From Peribacillus folii (lineage in GTDB: Bacteria > Bacillota > Bacilli > Bacillales > DSM-1321): a stretch of DNA of 47,021 nucleotides. The notes beneath the pieces are model-generated. The model saw only the letters and a list, made by a program, of their open reading frames with translations, searched no databases and had not been told where the DNA came from. Numbering within the stretch: position 1 is the stretch's first letter; the number at the start of each line of letters is the position of its first letter. The stretch is taken from NCBI RefSeq assembly GCF_030271255.1, contig NZ_JASJOM010000020.1, forward strand, positions 1 through 47,021, given 5' to 3'. Shown here in pieces: positions 1 through 8,429 of this stretch. A program made the position numbers and the translations under genes.

Positions 1-2
1 GG

Positions 3-28
3 AAGGCATCCATGCGGATGCCTTCTTT
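3..28. repeat. left copy of a duplicated terminator hairpin
   Basis: A 9-bp stem (3-11 pairing with 16-24) with a 4-base loop. The 26 bases 3-28 recur exactly at 811-836, on the far side of the transposase remnant. The simplest reading is that the element inserted into a terminator and duplicated it as a long target repeat. IS1182-family elements are known to favour palindromic targets and can leave long direct repeats. Confidence 0.7.
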
Positions 29-36
29 CAGACTGT

Positions 37-66
37 AGACAAACTCGATAAGAATCGAGTTTGTCT
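37..66. repeat. 13-bp stem hairpin at left end of the IS element
   Basis: Bases 37-49 pair perfectly with 54-66 around a 4-base loop, followed by a short T-rich run. It overlaps the left terminal repeat. Such end hairpins often act as terminators that shield a transposase gene from outside transcription. Confidence 0.7.
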
Positions 67-103
67 ATTTTTATGGGTTATACAATGTGGCCGTTGGTTT
101 CCT

Positions 104-215
104 CTCCAGGCACTCGCTTTCCGCGGGCGGTCCGGGAGCCTCCTCAGCTTTCAGCCTCCGGTGTCTCCCGTGACTCGCACTTCCCGCAGGAGTCTCGTAC
201 CTTACGTTCCAACCA
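104..215. repeat. GC-rich palindromic repeat-like block
   Basis: A GC-rich stretch, unlike its AT-rich surroundings, beginning CACTCGCTTTCCGCGGGC and containing interleaved CTCC/GGAG segments. I recognise this kind of block as a dispersed intergenic repeat of Bacillus genomes, often near IS ends, but I cannot count copies here. It contains no gene. Confidence 0.4.
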
Positions 216-301
216 ACTTTGTTTTACCTTTTAGTTTGAACTCTTTTGCCTAGAGTCATTTTTGTTTTAAAATAGAACGAATAAAACTTGAGGTAATGAG
301 G

Positions 302-697
302 ATGCCTTCTGAACATGATTCTATTCAGCGAGATCAACTTGAAATGATTACGTTAGATCAACTGGTGCCACCGAACCATTTGGTTCGTAAAATAGAGGCT
401 GCCATTGACTTCACTTTCATTTATAACTTGGTGAAAGATAGGTATTCAGAGGTAGGACGCCCAAGTATTGATCCCGTTATATTATTGAAACTGACTTTCA
501 TTCAATATACCTTCGGTATCCGTTCCATGCGTAAAACGATTGAGCGTGTATTCGCAGATGCAAAAGAAAAGCATGGTATGCGTTGGACTGTTTTAAGGGG
601 ACTTAAAAAATTGTCGATGCAGGCGATGCTTACTTTCGCTGCCATGAATGTAAAGCAGATGGCCAATTGGACATGGAAAGGTCCAAAAATGGCCTAA
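302..697 (+). pseudogene. IS1182-type transposase, internally deleted
   Basis: The reading frame joins an IS1182 transposase N-terminal domain (DUF772-like: PPNHLVRKIEAA, GRPSIDPVILLKL, FGIRSMR) directly to the C-terminal tail (KTIERVFADAKEKHGMRWT, LTFAAMNVKQMANW). It has about 130 residues, where intact family members have about 450-550, so the DDE catalytic region is missing and the product cannot catalyse transposition. The join falls at an R-K-T-I-E stretch resembling both parental sites, which suggests deletion by short-homology recombination in frame. The ATG at 302 is better spaced from the GAGG at 290 than the upstream ATG at 296. Whether the residual N-terminal domain is expressed or inhibits relatives is unknown. 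Confidence 0.75.
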
Positions 698-701
698 CAT
701 A

Positions 702-727
702 GTGGGCTCGTAGAGCCCACATCTTTT
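702..727 (+). terminator. terminator of the transposase remnant
   Basis: GTGGGCTC (702-709) pairs with GAGCCCAC (713-720) around a 3-base loop and is followed by a T-rich tail. It starts 4 bases after the transposase stop codon. Confidence 0.65.
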
Positions 728-756
728 AACTATAGGAGAAAATTCAAAGGGAATTT

Positions 757-796
757 CAAAAGGGGTTCGGAATTTTTTAATTCCGGCCCCCTTTTG
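757..796. repeat. right-end hairpin of the IS element
   Basis: CAAAAGGGG-TT-CGGAATT (757-774) pairs imperfectly with AATTCCGG-CCCCCTTTTG (779-796). It overlaps the right terminal repeat, mirroring the hairpin at the left end. Confidence 0.55.
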
Positions 797-810
797 TCTA
801 CATGTGAAAA

Positions 811-837
811 AAGGCATCCATGCGGATGCCTTCTTTT
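811..837 (-). terminator. terminator of the nagA operon (right copy)
   Basis: Same hairpin as at 3-28. Read on the minus strand, the 9-bp GC-rich stem is followed by a run of six T. It lies 15 bases after the stop codon of the last gene of the nagA-nagB-nagR-SIS operon, so it is the likely native terminator. This copy is the one still attached to its operon after the IS insertion. Confidence 0.7.
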
Positions 838-851
838 ACATGTATTCCATT

Positions 852-1574
852 TTATAATTGGGGAATTCTTGTTTTATATTTCGCGATGAGGCGTTGATTG
901 TGTTCATCGGCTCCTTCAATATTGCTGCTGAGGAATACCGGGGGGGTCACTCCTGTATCGATGATCGTTTCAATGACTTGCGTGAAGATCATGTTTAGGA
1001 GGACGGCACCAGTTACAGTCGATCCAGATCCAAATGTAATATCGTTTGATTTGAGCAGGGTATCCCCTTTGGAAATATGATTGTCTATGACCAAATCCAC
1101 GATATCATGGAGGTAAAGCTTATCTTTATGCCTGGAAGGGCAGCTGGAAGCATAAGCCGGTGAAGTCAACCCTATGACAAAGGCGCCTTTTTCCTTGGCG
1201 ATTGCAGCAACATCAATCGGTACGGGATTGACACCAGAGGAAGAAATGACGATGCATACATCACCAGGTCGGATATCTTCATCCTGCATGAACTTTTCTG
1301 ATAGGCCATTTTGCCGTTCAAGTTGCGATGCTCTTGATGCCCCTTTGAAAAGCATTAAATCTTCAACGAAGATGGGACGGATGGCGGCCAATCCGCCAGC
1401 CCTGTAAAATACCTCCTCCGTCAAAATGTGGGAATGTCCACTTCCGAATAAATGGACGATTCCGTCTGACATGATGGAAGCTGAAATCCTTTCCACAGCG
1501 TCATCCATGGCTTGCTTTTCCTTTTCTACAACAGAGGAAAGCAAAGCCTGTACTTCTTTGAAATATGAGTTCAT
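852..1574 (-). CDS. SIS-domain sugar isomerase-type protein (UPF0309)
   Basis: A single-domain sugar-isomerase-fold protein of 240 residues, the UPF0309 type related to the SIS domain of MurNAc-6-P etherase. Visible motifs are the phosphosugar-binding loop GSGHSHILTEE (about residues 43-53), the Ser-rich loop SSSGVNPVPID and GSGSTVTGA. The ATG at 1574 is chosen over an upstream GTG at 1583 because GGAGAG lies 8 bases before it. As last gene of the nagA-nagB-nagR operon, it probably acts on an amino-sugar phosphate, cytoplasmically. The exact reaction is not known to me: isomerase, etherase-like or sensor roles are all possible. It ends at a terminator disturbed by an IS insertion. Confidence 0.8.
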   Translation of the reverse strand: MNSYFKEVQALLSSVVEKEKQAMDDAVERISASIMSDGIVHLFGSGHSHILTEEVFYRAGGLAAIRPIFVEDLMLFKGASRASQLERQNGLSEKFMQDEDIRPGDVCIVISSSGVNPVPIDVAAIAKEKGAFVIGLTSPAYASSCPSRHKDKLYLHDIVDLVIDNHISKGDTLLKSNDITFGSGSTVTGAVLLNMIFTQVIETIIDTGVTPPVFLSSNIEGADEHNQRLIAKYKTRIPQL

Positions 1575-1654
1575 ATAAATCACTCTCCAATTACCTTTTG
1601 CATTGTTTATATGGATGGAATGTCCTTAATCTTTATTAGCCAAAACAAACGAGG

Positions 1655-2377
1655 TCATCTTGTGATGGTGATGGTGAACTTATACCTATCTGCCCGATAT
1701 GCTGACCTGACAAATTCAAGAGGAGTTCCATCGATCAGGTACGTATTCCGTTGAATGAATAATATGGGCGAGTGTTTGGGAATAGCCAAATGGGCGATTT
1801 CCAAATCGGATGCAATAGATGATTCCAACGTCTGTGTCGCATAGTCTATTTTAAGTTTAACGTAATTCTCGACGTATTGGTAAAGGGAAAGGTTAATGAT
1901 TTCTTCCGTTAACCCTTTAATTAAATTCGCTGACATGTAGACCGTCTCAAGTGCCATTGGGACATCATCAGCCAATCGGATCCGTTTGATTTCATAAACG
2001 GGAGCATATAGGGAAATATGCAATTCCTTGGCGATTTTCTGATTAGCGGGAATGATTTCGAAACTTAGCAGCCTGCTGCTCGGATTCAGGCCCCTTGCCT
2101 TCATATCCTCTGTAAAGCTAGTCAGCCCATTAAGCTGCTGCTCCAGCTTCTTATCTGCGACAAAGGTCCCCCGGCCTTTTTGCCGGTATAGATATCCATC
2201 ATTAACCAAGTTGTTTATCGCTTGCCGCACGGTCATCCGGCTGATTTCGAATTGCTCGGCATATTCACGTTCGGACGGCAGGGCACTGTGCGCTTGGAAC
2301 TCACCGTTTTCTATTTGTCTTTTAATTTGTTCTTCGATTTGAAAATAAATCGGAAGAGGTGAGTTTTTATCTATCAT
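1655..2377 (-). CDS. nagR: GntR/HutC-family repressor NagR (YvoA)
   Basis: Transcriptional repressor of GlcNAc use, 240 residues, the normal size. The N-terminal winged helix (about 1-75) carries ISRMTVRQAINNLV and the wing GRGTFVADK. The C-terminal UTRA effector domain (about 90-235) ends in the family-typical YRADRYKFT. In B. subtilis the NagR/YvoA repressor is released by glucosamine-6-P or GlcNAc-6-P. It lies 15 bases downstream of nagB in the operon it presumably represses, so it should be autoregulated through the operators at 4396-4410 and 4470-4485. An AAGGAG site precedes the ATG. Position within the nag operon fixes the call within the large GntR family. Confidence 0.9.
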   Translation of the reverse strand: MIDKNSPLPIYFQIEEQIKRQIENGEFQAHSALPSEREYAEQFEISRMTVRQAINNLVNDGYLYRQKGRGTFVADKKLEQQLNGLTSFTEDMKARGLNPSSRLLSFEIIPANQKIAKELHISLYAPVYEIKRIRLADDVPMALETVYMSANLIKGLTEEIINLSLYQYVENYVKLKIDYATQTLESSIASDLEIAHLAIPKHSPILFIQRNTYLIDGTPLEFVRSAYRADRYKFTITITR

Positions 2378-2392
2378 CCATCCTCGCTCCTT

Positions 2393-3127
2393 TTAGGGCA
2401 TTACCACGCCTGATAATGCTTTTTGGTCTGCGATAATTGTAACATTATTATGTGTTTTCAGGATAGAGGCAGGGAATTGCTCCGTAATCTCCCCATCCAT
2501 TAGCCTTTTCAAGGTTTCGGCTTTTTCTTCACCCGATATTAACAAGAGGATTTCCTTGCTCTTCATGATCGTGGAAATGCCCATTGTCACTGCATGAGTG
2601 GGAACTTCGTCAATGGAGTCGAAATAACGGGCATTCGCCTGGCGAGTCGAGTCCTCGAGTGTCACGACATGGGTACCTGAAGTGAAAGAAGTTCCAGGCT
2701 CATTAAACCCGATATGACCATTTTTGCCAATGCCAAGTATTTGAAGGTCAATTCCTCCCAAGGAATTGATTCTTTCATCATAACGTTTGCATTCTTCATC
2801 GGTGTTTTCCGGTGTGCCGTTTGGAACGAAGGTTTGCCCTTTATTGATATCAATATGGTTGAATAGGGAATCATTCATATAAAAATGATAACTGTTGGGA
2901 TCATTTGGGTTTAACCCGATGTACTCATCAAGATTAAATGATGTTACCCGTTCATAGGATGTGCCTGTTTGGACATGGTCCTCGATCATGGAATCGTACA
3001 TTCCCTTAGGTGTACCGCCCGTTGCCAGGCCAAGGATGATTTCCGGATTCTGTTTGACCTTTCCGGTAACGATTTCTGCAGCGGTCCGACTCATTTCTGT
3101 GTAGTCCTTTACTTTGATGATATTCAT
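2393..3127 (-). CDS. nagB: glucosamine-6-phosphate deaminase NagB
   Basis: Cytoplasmic enzyme converting glucosamine-6-P to fructose-6-P and ammonia, the second step after NagA in GlcNAc catabolism. The 244-residue length matches the short Bacillus type, which lacks the C-terminal allosteric extension of the E. coli enzyme. Visible motifs are the phosphate-binding loop LGLATGGTPKGMYD (about 33-46), FNLDEYIGL (about 64-72) and the active-site loop GIGKNGHIGFNEPG (about 132-145). Its ATG overlaps the nagA stop codon by one base (TAATG), so the two should be translationally coupled. Confidence 0.96.
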   Translation of the reverse strand: MNIIKVKDYTEMSRTAAEIVTGKVKQNPEIILGLATGGTPKGMYDSMIEDHVQTGTSYERVTSFNLDEYIGLNPNDPNSYHFYMNDSLFNHIDINKGQTFVPNGTPENTDEECKRYDERINSLGGIDLQILGIGKNGHIGFNEPGTSFTSGTHVVTLEDSTRQANARYFDSIDEVPTHAVTMGISTIMKSKEILLLISGEEKAETLKRLMDGEITEQFPASILKTHNNVTIIADQKALSGVVMP

Positions 3128-4305
3128 TATGCATTCTCCTTTTTATAAGCTAATTTCCCTCTGCAAAACGTCATTTCAACGTTCAATTCTTCATTAAGGA
3201 TGACAAGATCTGCATCTTTCCCGACTTTAATGCTGCCTTTCCTATCAAAAATTTGAAGCTGCTTGGCAGGGTTTTCTGCTGTCATTTTTATGATGTCAGT
3301 CATGGAGCATCCCGTATACTGCAAAGTGTTCTTAATGGCATCGTTCATTTTCAATATGCTGCCGGCAAGTGTCCCATCTGCAAGCGTGGCTTTCGTTTCA
3401 TCCACATTCACATCCTGGCCGCCCAAGTCGTAGGTGCCCTTTTCAAGCCATTTGGCCCGGAGCGAGTCGGTTATCAGGATCATGCGCTCACTTGTGATTT
3501 GGTCAAAAGCCAACTTTACCATTTCCGGTCGGCAATGGATGCCGTCCGTGATAAGTTCAACGTATAACTCATCACGAAGATAAGCGGCGCCCAATACGCC
3601 AGGCTCACGGTGATGGAGTCCTCGCATCCCGTTATAAAGGTGTGTCACATGTGTCGTGCCTGCTTCGATCGCTTCACTTATTTGGTCATATGTTGCATCG
3701 GAATGTCCAATGGAGGCGACGACGCCAGTTTCCTTTAAGTGTCGTGCAAGCTCCAAACCGTTTGGCTGTTCAGGAGCAAGCGTTACAAGCTTGATATGGT
3801 TTTGGGCAAGCACCTGCCATCGCTTGAAGAGGGATACATCAGGATCGACGATGAAATCTTCAGGCTGTGCCCCTTTACGGGCTGGTGAAATGAAGGGGCC
3901 CTCCAGGTGAATTCCGACTATTTCAGCAAGATCATTGTCTTGTTCTTCAATATAAGTCCCCGCATTGAGCAGTGCTGATTCGATGGCATCAGGGGATTGG
4001 GTCATTGTGGTTGCCAGGAAGCTGGTCGTTCCTTCTTTAGGAAGAGTTTTTGCCATCGTTGTCAATGCTTCGCTAGTGGCGTCCATTGCATCGGCCTTGG
4101 CAGCACCGTGGATATGGACATCGATGGCGCCGGGAATGATTTGATATCCGGATGAAAGAGTAATTACCTCGTCTTCGTCATCATGTGTACATTGACTGGC
4201 TGGGCCGACTTCGGCAATTTTTCCGTCCACAACTTTAACATACCCATCTTGGTAGGTTTCCTTTTCGCTATGGACCATTAGATTATTAATAATGAATGTT
4301 TTCAT
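3127..4305 (-). CDS. nagA: N-acetylglucosamine-6-phosphate deacetylase NagA
   Basis: Metal-dependent amidohydrolase removing acetate from GlcNAc-6-P, 392 residues as expected. Motifs in order: DVHIHGA (metal-site HxH, about 61-67), HLEGPF (about 132), GHSDAT (about 197), HLYNGM (about 219) and LITDSL with the catalytic Asp (about 275). It is first in the minus-strand nag operon and diverges from nagP. A well-spaced AAGGAG lies before its ATG. A sigma-A promoter with -35 TAGACA at 4398-4403 and -10 TAAAAT at 4375-4380 (17-bp spacer) fits this gene, and its -35 lies inside a NagR-type operator. Together with NagP and NagB it converts imported GlcNAc to fructose-6-P. Confidence 0.96.
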   Translation of the reverse strand: MKTFIINNLMVHSEKETYQDGYVKVVDGKIAEVGPASQCTHDDEDEVITLSSGYQIIPGAIDVHIHGAAKADAMDATSEALTTMAKTLPKEGTTSFLATTMTQSPDAIESALLNAGTYIEEQDNDLAEIVGIHLEGPFISPARKGAQPEDFIVDPDVSLFKRWQVLAQNHIKLVTLAPEQPNGLELARHLKETGVVASIGHSDATYDQISEAIEAGTTHVTHLYNGMRGLHHREPGVLGAAYLRDELYVELITDGIHCRPEMVKLAFDQITSERMILITDSLRAKWLEKGTYDLGGQDVNVDETKATLADGTLAGSILKMNDAIKNTLQYTGCSMTDIIKMTAENPAKQLQIFDRKGSIKVGKDADLVILNEELNVEMTFCRGKLAYKKENA

Positions 4306-4374
4306 ACATAATCTCCTTTATGAAAGTGAAACGTAATGAATGAGTCACGGATTGGTCTCACGTATTTTGCTCTA

Positions 4375-4410
4375 ATTTTATCGCTTTTATTAAAAGTTGT
4401 CTAGACCAGT
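4375..4410 (-). promoter_or_regulatory. nagA promoter overlapped by a NagR-type operator
   Basis: On the minus strand, TAGACA (4398-4403), a 17-base spacer and TAAAAT (4375-4380). The -35 lies inside the palindrome-like GTTGTCTAGACCAGT (4396-4410, core GTCTAGAC), which resembles known B. subtilis NagR/YvoA (dre) sites. Repressor bound here would block RNA polymerase. Confidence 0.65.
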
Positions 4411-4469
4411 TATGGCATATAAGCGATAATAATGAAAAATTCGGTCTATTTTCGACAAATTTCAACTAA

Positions 4470-4485
4470 ATTGGTATAGACATCT
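4470..4485 (+). promoter_or_regulatory. second NagR-type operator (nagP side)
   Basis: ATTGGTATAGACATCT closely resembles the B. subtilis NagR/YvoA binding sites, which have GGTATAGACAAC-like cores. It lies upstream of the candidate nagP -10 box TATAAT at 4521-4526; no good -35 is evident. Confidence 0.65.
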
Positions 4486-4535
4486 ATATATTTTCTGTGC
4501 TAGTATATCCATGAAAAAGATATAATTTTGGCAAA

Positions 4536-4550
4536 ATGAAAACGCTTAAT
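4536..4550 (+). promoter_or_regulatory. cre-like site (CcpA) before nagP
   Basis: ATGAAAACGCTTAAT fits the cre consensus WTGNAANCGNWNNCW at all positions but one (A for C near the end). Its location just downstream of the candidate -10 suits catabolite repression of nagP by CcpA as a roadblock. Confidence 0.5.
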
Positions 4551-4597
4551 ACAACTTTTAGTTGCTCAAAGAAGATAGGTATAGGGAGATGAGAATG

Positions 4598-6508
4598 ATG
4601 TTGAATTTTTTACAAAAGATCGGAAAAGCACTAATGCTGCCGATTGCCGTTTTACCAGCAGCGGCCATATTGCTTCGCCTAGGTCAGCCTGATTTACTGG
4701 ATATCGCTTTTATGGCAGCTGCGGGAAAAGCGATATTTGATAACCTTGCCTTACTATTCGCTTTAGGGATAGCCATCGGGCTATCTAAAGATGGCAGCGG
4801 TGCCGCGGCATTGGCTGGACTTGTCGGTTATTTCGTATTGACGAATGGAACGCAAGCGATCAATAAAGATATCGATATGGCCGTTTTAGGCGGAATCATA
4901 TCAGGTATAGTGGCTGCACTCCTTTATAATAGATTCTCTGATATAAGGCTTCCCGAATGGTTAGGGTTCTTCTCAGGGAAACGATTCGTCCCGATCGTCA
5001 CATCTTTGGCGATGATCATACTTGCTGGGATATTCGGCATAGTATGGCCGCCGATTCAAGATGTCATCAATAATGTTGGTGATTGGATTACAGGGGCAGG
5101 CGCACTTGGTGCAGGCGTATTCGGCGTATTGAATCGCTTATTGCTGCCTGTTGGCCTGCATCATGTTTTGAATAGCATGGTTTGGTTCGTGTTTGGTGAA
5201 TACAATGGTGCGACCGGTGATATAAACCGTTTCTTCGCTGGAGATCCAACTGCCGGACCTTTCATGACCGGATTCTTTCCAATCATGATGTTCGGACTGC
5301 CAGCAGCCGCTTTGGCAATGATCGCGGCTGCCAAAAAAGAGAAGCGTAAATTAGTAACGGGAATGCTTGTCGGGTTAGCTTTCACTTCATTCTTAACCGG
5401 TATCACTGAACCGATCGAGTTCCTGTTCATGTTCATTGCTCCAGTTTTATATGTCATCCATGCTCTATTAACAGGGCTTTCCATGGCACTTGCCGTCATG
5501 CTCGATATCCATCATGGATTCGGATTCTCGGCAGGGGCAATCGATTATGTGCTCAACTTCGGTATTGCTCAAAAACCATTGTGGTTAATACCAATCGGCT
5601 TAGTATACGCGGCCGTCTACTTCGTGATCTTCTATTTTGTCATCAAAGCCATGGATTTGAAAACACCGGGCCGTGAAGACGATGAGGAAGAAGCAGAAGA
5701 TGAAGCGTTTGTGAAAACAGGGGATAAATATACCGACATGGGATCGCAATTCATCCAAGATCTTGGCGGTAAAGAAAACATAAAAGTGATCGATAACTGT
5801 GCAACCCGCTTACGCCTGGAAGTTGCCGATTCAGCAAATGTAAATGAAGCGGCACTGAAAAGGCACGGTGCACGCGGTGTGATGAAGTTAAATAAATCAA
5901 GTGTACAAGTCATTGTTGGAACGAACGTCGAATTCGTTGCCAATGCAATGAATCAACTTGTCAAAAACGGCGTCACTCCCAGCCAGGTGAAAGTTGCTCC
6001 GATTGCACAGCCTGCAGATGAAACAAGCGGAGGGAACACAGCTTTAGGCACAAATGATTTTGTCCTTCCGTTCGAAGGGAAAATTGTACCGATCGAAGAA
6101 GTGCCGGACCAGGTATTCGCGATGAAAATGATGGGTGACGGCTTTGCGATCGAGCCAGCCAATGGAAAACTATCATCGCCGATCGATGGGGAAGTGCTCA
6201 GTATCTTCCCGACCAATCATGCGTTGGGATTGAAAATGGAAAATGGCTTAGAAGTACTGATTCATGTAGGCCTGGATACGGTTAAATTAAATGGAGAAGG
6301 CTTTACGCCTCTTGTAAAGGAAGGCCAACGGGTAACAAAGGGAACGCCGCTTTTGGATATCGACCTTGATTTCGTGAAACGGAATGCCCCGTCTACGGTC
6401 ACACCTATCATCTTCACTAATTTAGCGGAAGGAACGGCCGTTAAATTGCAAAAAACGGGCACTCAGAAACAAAACACACCAGACATCATCCGCTTGGAAA
6501 AGCAATGA
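4598..6508 (+). CDS. nagP: GlcNAc-specific PTS transporter EIICBA (NagP)
   Basis: Membrane permease that imports and phosphorylates N-acetylglucosamine to GlcNAc-6-P. Domain order is EIIC (about residues 1-365, many hydrophobic segments, with the GITEPIEF and HHGFGFSAG motifs), an acidic linker, EIIB (about 385-465, phospho-Cys in NCATRLRL) and EIIA (about 495-625, phospho-His in LIHVGLDTV). At about 636 residues it has the full three-domain arrangement, so it needs no separate EIIA. The open frame extends to a TTG at 4562, but AGGGAG at 4583-4588 and the family N-terminus MLNFLQKIG point to the ATG at 4598 (or 4595). It diverges from nagA, with NagR and CcpA sites between. Glucose specificity is possible in this family, but the nag context argues for GlcNAc. 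Confidence 0.92.
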   Translation: MLNFLQKIGKALMLPIAVLPAAAILLRLGQPDLLDIAFMAAAGKAIFDNLALLFALGIAIGLSKDGSGAAALAGLVGYFVLTNGTQAINKDIDMAVLGGIISGIVAALLYNRFSDIRLPEWLGFFSGKRFVPIVTSLAMIILAGIFGIVWPPIQDVINNVGDWITGAGALGAGVFGVLNRLLLPVGLHHVLNSMVWFVFGEYNGATGDINRFFAGDPTAGPFMTGFFPIMMFGLPAAALAMIAAAKKEKRKLVTGMLVGLAFTSFLTGITEPIEFLFMFIAPVLYVIHALLTGLSMALAVMLDIHHGFGFSAGAIDYVLNFGIAQKPLWLIPIGLVYAAVYFVIFYFVIKAMDLKTPGREDDEEEAEDEAFVKTGDKYTDMGSQFIQDLGGKENIKVIDNCATRLRLEVADSANVNEAALKRHGARGVMKLNKSSVQVIVGTNVEFVANAMNQLVKNGVTPSQVKVAPIAQPADETSGGNTALGTNDFVLPFEGKIVPIEEVPDQVFAMKMMGDGFAIEPANGKLSSPIDGEVLSIFPTNHALGLKMENGLEVLIHVGLDTVKLNGEGFTPLVKEGQRVTKGTPLLDIDLDFVKRNAPSTVTPIIFTNLAEGTAVKLQKTGTQKQNTPDIIRLEKQ

Positions 6509-6524
6509 AGGGGATGGCAATAAA

Positions 6525-6555
6525 AAAAGGCGGTCGACAATGTCGACTGCCTTTT
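6525..6555. terminator. bidirectional terminator between nagP and the siderophore ABC operon
   Basis: AAAAGGCGGTCGACA (6525-6539) pairs with TGTCGACTGCCTTTT (6541-6555), with one G-T wobble. A-rich and T-rich flanks serve both strands: nagP from the left, and the ATPase gene that ends at 6561 from the right. Confidence 0.8.
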
Positions 6556-6560
6556 CCTGG

Positions 6561-7391
6561 TCAATTGGATAAAACGGCTTCTTTAACTGTTTCTTGCGGC
6601 TCTTGCTGTGATAGATTATCATAACCGAAACAAACGGGGGAGCCATTAGCGGGATCGACCATGACCCTTGCATTAATCCGGAACACCTCTTCGAGAACGG
6701 CAGGTGTAATGATTTCTGATGGTGTACCGATCTTAATGATTTCCCCAGCTTTCATCGTAATGATTTCATGTGAAAACCGGGATGCGTGGTTAATATCATG
6801 CAATACCATGACGGTCGTGATTTTTTGTTCTTTATTAAGCTTTTCAACAATTTGTAAAACCTCTAGTTGGTGAGCCATATCGAGATAGGTAGTCGGCTCA
6901 TCCAACAATAAAATCTCCGTTTTCTGGGCTAAAGCCATTGCCAGCCAAACTTTTTGTCTTTGACCGCCGGATAGATTGGCGATTTGCCGGTTTCGGAATG
7001 AAACGGTCTTGGTAATATCCATAGCCCATTCAATCGTTTCCACATCTTCCTTCGTCAGTTTATTTACATTATTGCGATGCGGGTACCTGCCATACGAAAT
7101 AAGTTCCTCCACCTTCAATTGGGCGGGTGCGACCGGGTTTTGGGGGAGCAGCGCCAACTGCTTGGCAATTTGCTTTGTATGGATCTTATGTAAATCCTGC
7201 CCTTGTAAAAAAACGCTTCCGCTTTTTTGTTTCAAAATCCGGCCTATCGTTTTTAATAAGGTGGATTTACCGCAGCCATTGGGCCCGATGATGGTTGTGA
7301 CCAATCCTTCTTTTATTTCCAGGTTCAGGTCTTTGAATACCGTGAATTTCTCGTAATTCGTTTCCAGGTTTTCCATACGCAGAATACTCAC
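6561..7391 (-). CDS. siderophore ABC transporter ATPase (FecE/YusV type)
   Basis: Cytoplasmic ATPase that energises iron-siderophore import, 276 residues. Motifs are Walker A GPNGCGKST (about 37-45), Q-loop LLPQNP, signature LSGGQRQ (about 143-149), Walker B EILLLDEPT and the switch His in VLHDINHAS. It lies 15 bases after the second permease gene and is last in the importer operon. In B. subtilis FeuABC has no ATPase of its own and borrows YusV; here the ATPase is encoded with its permeases. Substrate is inferred from the adjacent bacillibactin genes. Confidence 0.9.
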   Translation of the reverse strand: MSILRMENLETNYEKFTVFKDLNLEIKEGLVTTIIGPNGCGKSTLLKTIGRILKQKSGSVFLQGQDLHKIHTKQIAKQLALLPQNPVAPAQLKVEELISYGRYPHRNNVNKLTKEDVETIEWAMDITKTVSFRNRQIANLSGGQRQKVWLAMALAQKTEILLLDEPTTYLDMAHQLEVLQIVEKLNKEQKITTVMVLHDINHASRFSHEIITMKAGEIIKIGTPSEIITPAVLEEVFRINARVMVDPANGSPVCFGYDNLSQQEPQETVKEAVLSN

Positions 7392-7406
7392 TGATCATCC
7401 CTCCTT

Positions 7407-8429
7407 CTAGGCTTTAGCTTTAATGAGTAAATAAAGAAAATAGGGAACGCCGATGATGGAGATGACGATTCCGACTGGCAATTCTGCCGGTGCAAAAACG
7501 GTTTTTGCAATGAAGTCTGATGCGATCACCAGCAGGGCGCCGATTGCACCGGAAACCGGGATGACCTGCTGGTGATGGATCCCGACGAGATGCTTGGCGA
7601 TGTGGGGAGCCATTAAACCTACGAACCCGATGTTCCCAGACACGGAAACGGAGGCACCCACCAAACCGATGCTGCAAAGTAATAGGATGATCGTTTCCTT
7701 TTCTACGGAAATCCCCAAACTTTTAACGCTCGATTCTTCTAACTGGTACAAATCGAGTAAGTAAGCCTTTTTCTTAATGATCGGAATCAGGATTATCATC
7801 CATGGTAACATGGATGTGATATATTTCCAGTTTGCATCATATATCGTTCCCGAAAGCCAAACGGTTGCCATTTCAAAATCGGTTGATTTCATTTTTAACG
7901 ATAAATATAAGGAAAGGGCGCCGAATGCAGAGCCTATTGCGATTCCTGTCAGTAAAAGGCGGCCCATGTCCAGGGTCCCGTTCTTCCAGGAAAAAAGGAA
8001 AATGACCAGGGCCGCCAAAAGCCCGCCCAAAAGCCCAAATAGCGGTAAACTCATGATCGACAACCAGTCCGAGCTGCTGGTTTGACCTTGATAGAAAAAC
8101 ATGAAGATGACGATGGCAGTACCAGCGCCGGCATTAATGCCAAGAATGCCGGAATCGGCCAAGCCATTTTTCGTAACACCTTGAATGACAGTACCGGCAA
8201 TTCCTAAGCTCACTCCCACCAAACCGGCGATCACGATGCGGGGGAGCCGGAAATCAAAGATGACCAAATCAAATTCGGGTACCGGATTCACCCTGAATAA
8301 GGTCTGAAGGACAGTCTTGACGGTCATGTCGAATGTACCGGATATCAAGCTGAAATAGCTTGTAACTACGATCAAGCAGGAGATGATGGCCATCGTGAGG
8401 GTGAAGCGCCCTCGTGCATTCTTATCCAT
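7407..8429 (-). CDS. iron-siderophore ABC permease, FecCD family (subunit 2)
   Basis: Integral membrane subunit of 340 residues with the about 9-10 hydrophobic segments usual for FecCD permeases. The coupling-loop motif GFVGLMAPHIAKHLVG (about residues 270-285) is present, as is the early FRLPRIVIAGLVG motif. The ATG is preceded by GAGGAGGAG. It overlaps the upstream permease gene by 8 bases, so translation is probably coupled. It pairs with that subunit as a heterodimeric channel for a ferric catecholate, presumably ferric bacillibactin, and resembles FeuC. Confidence 0.9.
   Translation of the reverse strand: MDKNARGRFTLTMAIISCLIVVTSYFSLISGTFDMTVKTVLQTLFRVNPVPEFDLVIFDFRLPRIVIAGLVGVSLGIAGTVIQGVTKNGLADSGILGINAGAGTAIVIFMFFYQGQTSSSDWLSIMSLPLFGLLGGLLAALVIFLFSWKNGTLDMGRLLLTGIAIGSAFGALSLYLSLKMKSTDFEMATVWLSGTIYDANWKYITSMLPWMIILIPIIKKKAYLLDLYQLEESSVKSLGISVEKETIILLLCSIGLVGASVSVSGNIGFVGLMAPHIAKHLVGIHHQQVIPVSGAIGALLVIASDFIAKTVFAPAELPVGIVISIIGVPYFLYLLIKAKA

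Larger units (their letters stand above)
31..805 (+). mobile_element. internally deleted IS1182-type element
   Basis: About 775 bases bounded by short inverted repeats: TGTAGACAAA at 34-43 and its complement at 793-802. Inside are a GC-rich repeat, a promoter-side region, a shortened IS1182-type transposase ORF (302-697) and hairpins near both ends (37-66 and 757-796). Full IS1182 elements are roughly 1.3-1.95 kb, so this copy has lost about half its length, including the catalytic core. It should be unable to move alone, but a full-length relative elsewhere in the genome could mobilise it if the ends are intact. Exact outer borders are uncertain by a few bases. Confidence 0.7.
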